10,754 nucleotides of DNA, from NCBI GenBank assembly GCA_900768535.1, contig CAAGDE010000172.1, positions 1 to 10,754 on the forward strand, written 5' to 3'. The notes under the pieces are model-generated. The model did no database searches and had not been told where the DNA came from. It saw only the letters and a list, made by a program, of their open reading frames with translations. Positions 7,637 to 10,754 of the stretch are shown here, piece after piece. Source of the stretch: Clostridia bacterium (GTDB lineage Bacteria; Bacillota; Clostridia; Oscillospirales; CAG-272). Numbering within the stretch: position 1 is the stretch's first letter; every line of letters starts with the position of its first letter. The position numbers and the translations under genes were made by a program.

Positions 7637-7643
7637 CTCCTTT
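7637..7643 (-). promoter_or_regulatory. Ribosome binding site that fixes the TTG start at 7628
   Basis: On the minus strand this reads AAAGGAG, with an 8-base spacer to TTG at 7628-7626. There is no ATG or GTG in the same frame between it and the conserved ADVHLD motif, so the TTG is the natural start. Confidence 0.8.
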
Positions 7644-7664
7644 CAGGGATGGATACCTATATTC

Positions 7665-7693
7665 AGTATACCACATTTGGCGCCAAAATGGAA
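7665..7693 (-). promoter_or_regulatory. Extended -10 promoter for the nuclease operon, with spacer palindrome
   Basis: On the minus strand TGG-TATACT (7673-7665) is an extended -10 element. The -35 at 17-bp spacing (7693-7688, TTCCAT) is poor, which extended -10 promoters tolerate. Transcription would start near 7658, giving a leader of about 30 bases before the TTG. The spacer contains a perfect 12-bp palindrome, TTTGGCGCCAAA, at 7676-7687, which may be a repressor site. No LexA-like box was recognised. Confidence 0.65.
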
Positions 7694-7721
7694 GAGGTCG
7701 GCGGCGATTTTCCGAATTTTC

Positions 7722-7750
7722 TTGACAAAACCGCTCCGGTATGCTATACT
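7722..7750 (+). promoter_or_regulatory. SigA-type promoter for the small membrane protein gene
   Basis: TTGACA (7722-7727), a 17-base spacer and TATACT (7745-7750) preceded by TGC make a near-consensus promoter with an extended -10. Transcription would start near 7757, with the ATG at 7783 preceded by GGAAAGGAAGG. It is back to back with the leftward promoter at 7665-7693, and may also serve the HNH and hemW genes downstream because no terminator is seen between them. Confidence 0.88.
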
Positions 7751-7782
7751 GTAGGTAACAATCGGAAAGGAAGGTTTCGGAA

Positions 7783-8076
7783 ATGTTTGATAACATCGGC
7801 GGAAAGATCAAAATGCTTGCAAAGGTGATTTGCTGGGCTGGGATTGGCTTTTCCATTTTCTTCGGACTTCTGGTAATCATCGGCTGCGCGATATCCGAGA
7901 GCGGCATTCTCAACGTTGCCATTGGGTTTTTCCTTGGGCTTCTGGTAATTATCATCGGCGCACTTGCTTCCTGGATCGGTAGCTTTTTCCTCTATGGCTT
8001 CGGGGAGCTGATCGAGCGCACCGCCGAGATCGCCCAAAACACCCGCGGCAATTCGGGGGACGGGTGGAGAAGCTGA
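7783..8076 (+). CDS. Small two-helix membrane protein, unknown function
   Basis: A 97-residue protein with two hydrophobic segments, about 12-36 and 43-72, joined by a short loop (ISESGIL). The N-terminus is MFDNIGGKIKMLAKVICW and the cytosolic-looking tail is GELIERTAEIAQNTRGNSGDGWRS. Proteins with this pattern (GGKIK start, SWIGSFFLYGFGELIE-like end) occur as hypothetical proteins in Clostridia; I do not know a function. The ATG at 7783 has a clear GGAAAGGAAGG site and a near-consensus promoter upstream, so expression is well supported. It is followed 33 bases later by the HNH gene, but its GC content resembles the rest of the chromosome, not the AT-rich island. No catalytic or metal-binding motif is visible. 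Confidence 0.85.
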   Translation: MFDNIGGKIKMLAKVICWAGIGFSIFFGLLVIIGCAISESGILNVAIGFFLGLLVIIIGALASWIGSFFLYGFGELIERTAEIAQNTRGNSGDGWRS

Positions 8077-8109
8077 AAGATGGTTTGATTTTTGGGGATG
8101 TAAATTGAC

Positions 8110-8808
8110 ATGGATTTGGAAACGATTTTGGCTGCTTCTCTCGCTTTAGGTGCACTCTTTGTATTGGTATTCTATTTTATTTTCAGATCACCCTTTCGGT
8201 ATCAATATCGTATTTTTGAAATCGATATATCCGGAAAACACTCACCGGACATAAAAGATATAATTGATGATCTTCTGATTCGAGAGGGAATAGTAGGATT
8301 CTCTACACATAAGCAACTTGTTGATCAGTGGAAAATTAATTGTCAGAACCGAGTGGAGAAAAGCCTATTCAAAAAACTACGTGCAAAACAGCTTGCGAAA
8401 TGTGTTGACGATGAGCGGATGTTTTGCTTTAAACTTGTTAGAAGAAAAACTCAATATAAGCAGGTTAATTATGTGAAATCATCTTACTATGTGTACAAAA
8501 CAGTTGGAGAGTACTCTTTTGGTTATAATACTATTAAGCAGAGATATGATGCGCTTTCAAAGATTGATTTTGAATGTACACTGGCTGAATATAATGCAAA
8601 GAACCAGCGGAAAATGATGACTCCTGCTTTAAGAGAAGAAATTGCAAAACGGGATCATTATACTTGCCAAATGTGTGGTAAGTATATGCCGGATGGTGTG
8701 GGATTGCACATCGATCATATTATACCGATAAAAAAAGGTGGAAAAAGCATACCGTCAAATTTGCAGGTATTATGTTCAAAATGTAACGGAAGGAAATCAA
8801 GCAATTAA
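8110..8808 (+). CDS. Membrane-anchored HNH endonuclease-like protein in AT-rich island
   Basis: A 232-residue protein in three parts: an N-terminal membrane anchor (about 8-25), a basic middle region without recognised fold (26-170, rich in Lys, Tyr and Phe), and a C-terminal HNH domain (about 172-232). The HNH part shows CQMCG (186-190), the catalytic-type HIDHIIP (200-206; Asp202, His203), Asn217 in SNLQVLC, and CSKCNGRK (222-229). The two CxxC pairs would bind zinc. It is probably a metal-dependent nuclease, but the target is unknown. The start ATG at 8110 has only a modest GGGGA site 11 bases upstream. Codon use is AT-rich (19/60 G+C at 8461-8520), unlike both flanks, which points to transfer. 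A role in restriction or phage defence is possible but not shown; no methylase or partner is present. Confidence 0.85.
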   Translation: MDLETILAASLALGALFVLVFYFIFRSPFRYQYRIFEIDISGKHSPDIKDIIDDLLIREGIVGFSTHKQLVDQWKINCQNRVEKSLFKKLRAKQLAKCVDDERMFCFKLVRRKTQYKQVNYVKSSYYVYKTVGEYSFGYNTIKQRYDALSKIDFECTLAEYNAKNQRKMMTPALREEIAKRDHYTCQMCGKYMPDGVGLHIDHIIPIKKGGKSIPSNLQVLCSKCNGRKSSN

Positions 8809-8851
8809 AACGAGTGATGTTTTGAAATGTAGATTTCAGAAATGTAATAAT

Positions 8852-9979
8852 ATGAGGGCTTCATTGGGCTTATATTTACACATCCCGTTCTGCCGGAGCA
8901 AATGTCTGTACTGCGACTTTTGCTCCTTCCCGCACCCGACCGGGGAGCGGATGGAAGCCTACGCCGCGGCGCTCTGCCGGGAGCTGGGCGCGCGGGCGGG
9001 GGACTGCCGGGGGTACACGGTGGACACGGTCTATTTCGGCGGGGGGACGCCGACCTGCCTGCCAGCCGCCACGCTCTGCCGCATCCTGGACGCGGTGCGC
9101 ACCTGCTACCGCGTGGCAGAGGACGCGGAAATCACGGCGGAGTGCAATCCCGGCACGGTCACGGCGGCGGAGCTGTCCGCACTGCGCCGCGGCGGCTTCA
9201 ACCGGCTGAGCATCGGCTTGCAGAGCGCACAGCCGGGGGAATTGCGCGCGCTGGGGCGACTGCATGACTTCCCAACGTTTGCAGAGACCTTCGCGGCGGC
9301 GCGGGCGGCAGGCTTTGACAATCTCAGCGCCGATGTGATGTTCGGCATTCCGCATCAGACGCCGGAATCCTTCGCCGACACGCTGGAAAAGCTCTGTGCG
9401 CTCCGCCCCGACCATGTCTCCGCCTACGCCCTGACGGTCGAGGATGGCACCCCCTTCGGACGCCGGGGCGCGGCGGCACTGGAGCTGCCGGACGAGGACG
9501 CGGTGCGGGAAATGTACCTTTCCATGGTCGCGTTCCTGCGCGGCAGGGGCATCCTCCAGTATGAGATCAGCAATTTTTCGCGCCCGGGGTATGAATCGCG
9601 GCACAACCTGAAATACTGGAGGATGGAGGAATACCTCGGCTTCGGCGTGGCGGCGTACTCGGATTTTGCCGGCGCGCGGTTCGGGAACAGCCGGGATGTC
9701 GATGCCTATCTTGCGGGCGCGGATATCACCGCCGAGCGCGAAATTCCGACCGCCCGGACGCGGGAGAGCGAGCGCGTGATGCTTGGAATGCGGCTGACCG
9801 AGGGGGTTCCCGCCCCGGTTCTTGGCGCGGCGCGGTGTGCCCGGCTGGATCGCCTGATTCCGCCCGGACTGGTGCGCCGCGCGGGGGAGTGCTATGCTCT
9901 CACACCGCAGGGAATGCTTGTCAGCAACGGAATTCTCTCGGATTTGGTTGACTTTTCCGAGGATCCCTTGGTAAAATGA
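8852..9979 (+). CDS. hemW: Radical SAM heme chaperone HemW
   Basis: A 375-residue radical SAM protein of the HemW (formerly HemN-like) family, which binds heme and is thought to pass it to heme proteins. The cluster motif is CRSKCLYC (Cys14, Cys18, Cys21) after GLYLHIPF, with an extra Cys24 in YCDFCSF. GGGTPT (63-68) is the SAM-binding motif, and HNLKYW (251-256) is the HNxxYW signature of HemW rather than of true coproporphyrinogen dehydrogenase HemN. The C-terminal HemN_C-like region runs about 300-375. The ATG at 8852 gives the family-typical N-terminus; the frame stays open upstream to 8738 but only inside the HNH gene. No Shine-Dalgarno sequence precedes 8852, and the first 35 or so bases share the AT-rich composition of the island. 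Transcription may come from 7722-7750 or from within the island. Confidence 0.95.
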   Translation: MRASLGLYLHIPFCRSKCLYCDFCSFPHPTGERMEAYAAALCRELGARAGDCRGYTVDTVYFGGGTPTCLPAATLCRILDAVRTCYRVAEDAEITAECNPGTVTAAELSALRRGGFNRLSIGLQSAQPGELRALGRLHDFPTFAETFAAARAAGFDNLSADVMFGIPHQTPESFADTLEKLCALRPDHVSAYALTVEDGTPFGRRGAAALELPDEDAVREMYLSMVAFLRGRGILQYEISNFSRPGYESRHNLKYWRMEEYLGFGVAAYSDFAGARFGNSRDVDAYLAGADITAEREIPTARTRESERVMLGMRLTEGVPAPVLGAARCARLDRLIPPGLVRRAGECYALTPQGMLVSNGILSDLVDFSEDPLVK

Positions 9980-9989
9980 TAAAAAGCCC

Positions 9990-10018
9990 TTGACAAAGCG
10001 GGCATTTTCGTGTATAAT
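9990..10018 (+). promoter_or_regulatory. Consensus SigA promoter for the DUF1292 gene
   Basis: TTGACA (9990-9995), a 17-base spacer and TATAAT (10013-10018) match the consensus exactly. Transcription would start near 10025. The -35 lies in the loop of a small hairpin (GCCC at 9986-9989 against GGGC at 10000-10003, flanked by AAAA and ATTTT) that could weakly terminate hemW transcripts. Confidence 0.92.
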
Positions 10019-10049
10019 AAGAACATAAGAACCAAGGTTGAGGTGCAGC

Positions 10050-10373
10050 ATGGAAGAAAACAAAAACGAAATCACGGAAAATGACGGCGAGCGCGAATTT
10101 TTTACGCTGACCGATGAAGAGGGCAAGGAAGTGGAGTTCGAGCTGATCGACTCGGTGGAATATCAGGGCGTGACCTACTACGCGATGATCCCTGCCGATG
10201 CCGAAAACGAGAGCGAGGACGGCTTCCAGGAATACGTCATCCTCAAAATGGAAAAGGACGAGGACGGCGAGGACGTGCTCGTGACGCTGGATGACGACGA
10301 GGAGTTCGACAACGTTGCAGACCTCTTTGATGACCGCTTCTCCGAAGAGGTCGACTACGACGAAAAACAGTGA
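10050..10373 (+). CDS. DUF1292 (YrzB-like) acidic protein
   Basis: A 107-residue, strongly acidic protein of the DUF1292 family, common in Firmicutes next to Holliday-junction resolvase and alanyl-tRNA synthetase genes. Those neighbours are not seen in this window. The core FTLTDEEGKEVEFELIDSVEYQGVTYYAMIPAD (about 18-50) is the diagnostic beta-rich segment, followed by YVILKMEKDEDGEDVLVTLDDDEEFDNVADLFDD. The function is unknown; the charge suggests a protein-binding role, which is inference only. The start is ATG at 10050 with GAGGTG four to nine bases upstream. A TTG four codons earlier lacks a well-placed site. It has its own consensus promoter and is followed by a short CCGG-type hairpin near 10378-10389, which is too poor in T to call a firm terminator. 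Confidence 0.9.
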   Translation: MEENKNEITENDGEREFFTLTDEEGKEVEFELIDSVEYQGVTYYAMIPADAENESEDGFQEYVILKMEKDEDGEDVLVTLDDDEEFDNVADLFDDRFSEEVDYDEKQ

Positions 10374-10440
10374 TCTGCCGGGTTCCCGGTGCTTTCCTGC
10401 TTAGTGCGTGATAATCGGTGATAAAAACCCACAAAGAAAT

Positions 10441-10577
10441 AAAGGAGTCTGACTCTGCAATGGTTTGCAGACCTCCCCTCGGCAACCCGATCGACTTGTC
10501 TCGGCTGCCGCGGGACGTTGGGAGCAGTAAAGTTGCGGGGGTGAGGACACCGCCCTGGCAAAACAGGGTTTTCCTTT
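10441..10577 (+). ncRNA. Candidate structured RNA, class not identified
   Basis: The stretch folds by hand into a long rod with internal bubbles, ending in a short G+C hairpin with a T-rich tail. The loop hairpin CTGCAA/TTGCAG (10455-10470) competes with the middle stem. The general rod-with-bubble shape recalls 6S RNA, but no diagnostic 6S sequence was recognised and no promoter is clear. The prediction rests on pairing in one sequence only. Confidence 0.3.
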
Positions 10578-10611
10578 CCCGTTTACACGGCTCGGCGGGG
10601 CTTTTGAGTGA

Positions 10612-10636
10612 GAAGACCTTGGGACTCCGTCCCAAA
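10612..10636 (+). repeat. Single terminal copy of the foldback repeat
   Basis: GAAGACCTTGGGAC, a 3-base loop, then GTCCCAAA matches bases 2-26 of the window at 22 of 25 positions; only the loop differs (TCC against GCT). It also matches the complement of 205-229 with a paired change in the stem. The rest of the foldback element is absent, so this is a solo end or a remnant. Confidence 0.8.
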
Positions 10637-10684
10637 GATAAGGTATAATATTTTTCGCAAAAACAAAAAAGAGCCAAAAAGATA

Positions 10685-10713
10685 TAGACATGCTCACAAA
10701 ACTCTGGTAGAAT
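10685..10713 (+). promoter_or_regulatory. Promoter of a gene starting at the window's right edge
   Basis: TAGACA (10685-10690), a 17-base spacer and TAGAAT (10708-10713) preceded by TGG form an extended -10 promoter. Transcription would start near 10720. Confidence 0.7.
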
Positions 10714-10736
10714 GAAGTCGCTACACAAAACATTCG

Positions 10737-10743
10737 AAAGGAG
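10737..10743 (+). promoter_or_regulatory. Ribosome binding site of the next, unseen gene
   Basis: AAAGGAG lies 10 bases before the final A of the window, so an ATG beginning at 10754 or just after would be well placed. The coding part is outside the window and cannot be named. Confidence 0.65.
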
Positions 10744-10754
10744 TTCAGGGAACA

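Larger units (their letters stand above)
10374..10684 (+). other. Gene-poor region with a candidate structured RNA and repeat end
   Basis: No convincing coding region is seen. 10441-10577 can fold into a rod: AAAGGA (10441-10446) with TCCTTT (10572-10577), then TGGTTTGC (10461-10468) with GCAAAACA (10558-10565, one mismatch). A 15-base stem follows, 10472-10486 with 10532-10546 (13 of 15 paired, including one G-U), capped by a hairpin GTCTCG/CGGGAC (10498-10516). CCCTG/CAGGG at 10553-10568 followed by TTTTCCTTT is terminator-like. An open frame from ATG 10460 runs through it for 62 codons but looks noncoding. TATAAT at 10643 has only a weak -35. A 6S-like or other regulatory RNA is possible; I cannot assign it. 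Confidence 0.45.

Noticed and set aside
7629..7955. A 109-codon upstream extension of the SbcD-like gene in the same frame
   Set aside because: It crosses both divergent promoters and runs antisense to the small membrane protein gene. The TTG at 7628 has a strong ribosome binding site and the protein family begins there.
8738..8851. A 38-codon upstream extension of hemW
   Set aside because: It lies largely within the HNH coding sequence in another frame, and HemW proteins normally begin just before the GLYLHIPF motif.
10038..10049. TTG start four codons before the DUF1292 ATG
   Set aside because: ATG 10050 is better placed after GAGGTG and gives an N-terminus without a stray MRCS.
10418..10648. 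Open frame of 76 codons (62 from ATG 10460) in the right-hand gene-poor region
   Set aside because: It is rich in Arg and Pro with no recognisable pattern, and its C-terminal part is encoded by the dispersed repeat end. The ribosome-site spacing of 12 bases is long, and the stretch folds better than it codes. Proteomics could overturn this.
10619..10648. Possible promoter TTGGGA-N19-TATAAT inside the repeat end
   Set aside because: The -35 is weak and the spacer of 19 is long; the better promoter for the next gene is at 10685-10713.
1..10754. tRNA, rRNA, CRISPR array, transposase, integrase or prophage genes
   Set aside because: None was seen on either strand by eye. The only repeats noticed are the foldback family and short local ones.

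Overview
The window looks like a chromosomal segment of a high-GC member of the Clostridia, plausibly an Oscillospirales/Ruminococcaceae-type gut anaerobe. This is inferred from Firmicutes-restricted families (a DUF1292/YrzB protein; a DUF3343 Se/S-carrier-like protein paired with a class V aminotransferase), SigA-type promoters, strong AAAGGAG-type ribosome binding sites and GC-rich codon use. The exact genus cannot be read from the sequence.

Layout, left to right. Bases 1-230 are a large foldback repeat made of nested hairpins; it lies 7 bases past the stop of a leftward enolase gene (eno, 238-1500). Divergent from eno is a translationally coupled pair: a 74-residue Se/S-carrier-like protein and a cysteine desulfurase/selenocysteine lyase-like enzyme (1649-3015). 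A bidirectional terminator (3038-3064) separates this pair from a leftward operon of three genes with ATGA overlaps: an SbcD/YhaO-like nuclease subunit (TTG start at 7628), an SbcC/YhaN-like ATPase with a membrane hairpin, and a YjjG-type HAD nucleotidase. Its promoter is extended -10 type with a perfect 12-bp palindrome in the spacer, and it is back to back with a strong rightward promoter.

That rightward promoter leads into a small two-helix membrane protein (7783-8076), then an AT-rich island holding a membrane-anchored HNH nuclease (8110-8808), then hemW (8852-9979), a radical SAM heme chaperone. The island differs sharply in composition from both sides: 19/60 G+C at 8461-8520 against 43/60 at 9121-9180. 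It ends at the start of hemW, which has no clear Shine-Dalgarno sequence. A consensus promoter overlapping a small hairpin then drives a very acidic DUF1292 protein (10050-10373).

The last 381 bases carry no convincing gene. They hold a rod-like foldable stretch (10441-10577) that may be a structured RNA, a single terminal copy of the left-hand repeat (10612-10636), and an extended -10 promoter with a ribosome binding site whose gene starts at or just past the window edge.

Most genes are housekeeping: glycolysis, sulfur/selenium handling, DNA-end processing, nucleotide cleanup and heme trafficking. The less ordinary items are the foldback repeat family, the nuclease/nucleotidase coupling, the membrane-hairpin SbcC-like protein, the HNH island and the candidate RNA.
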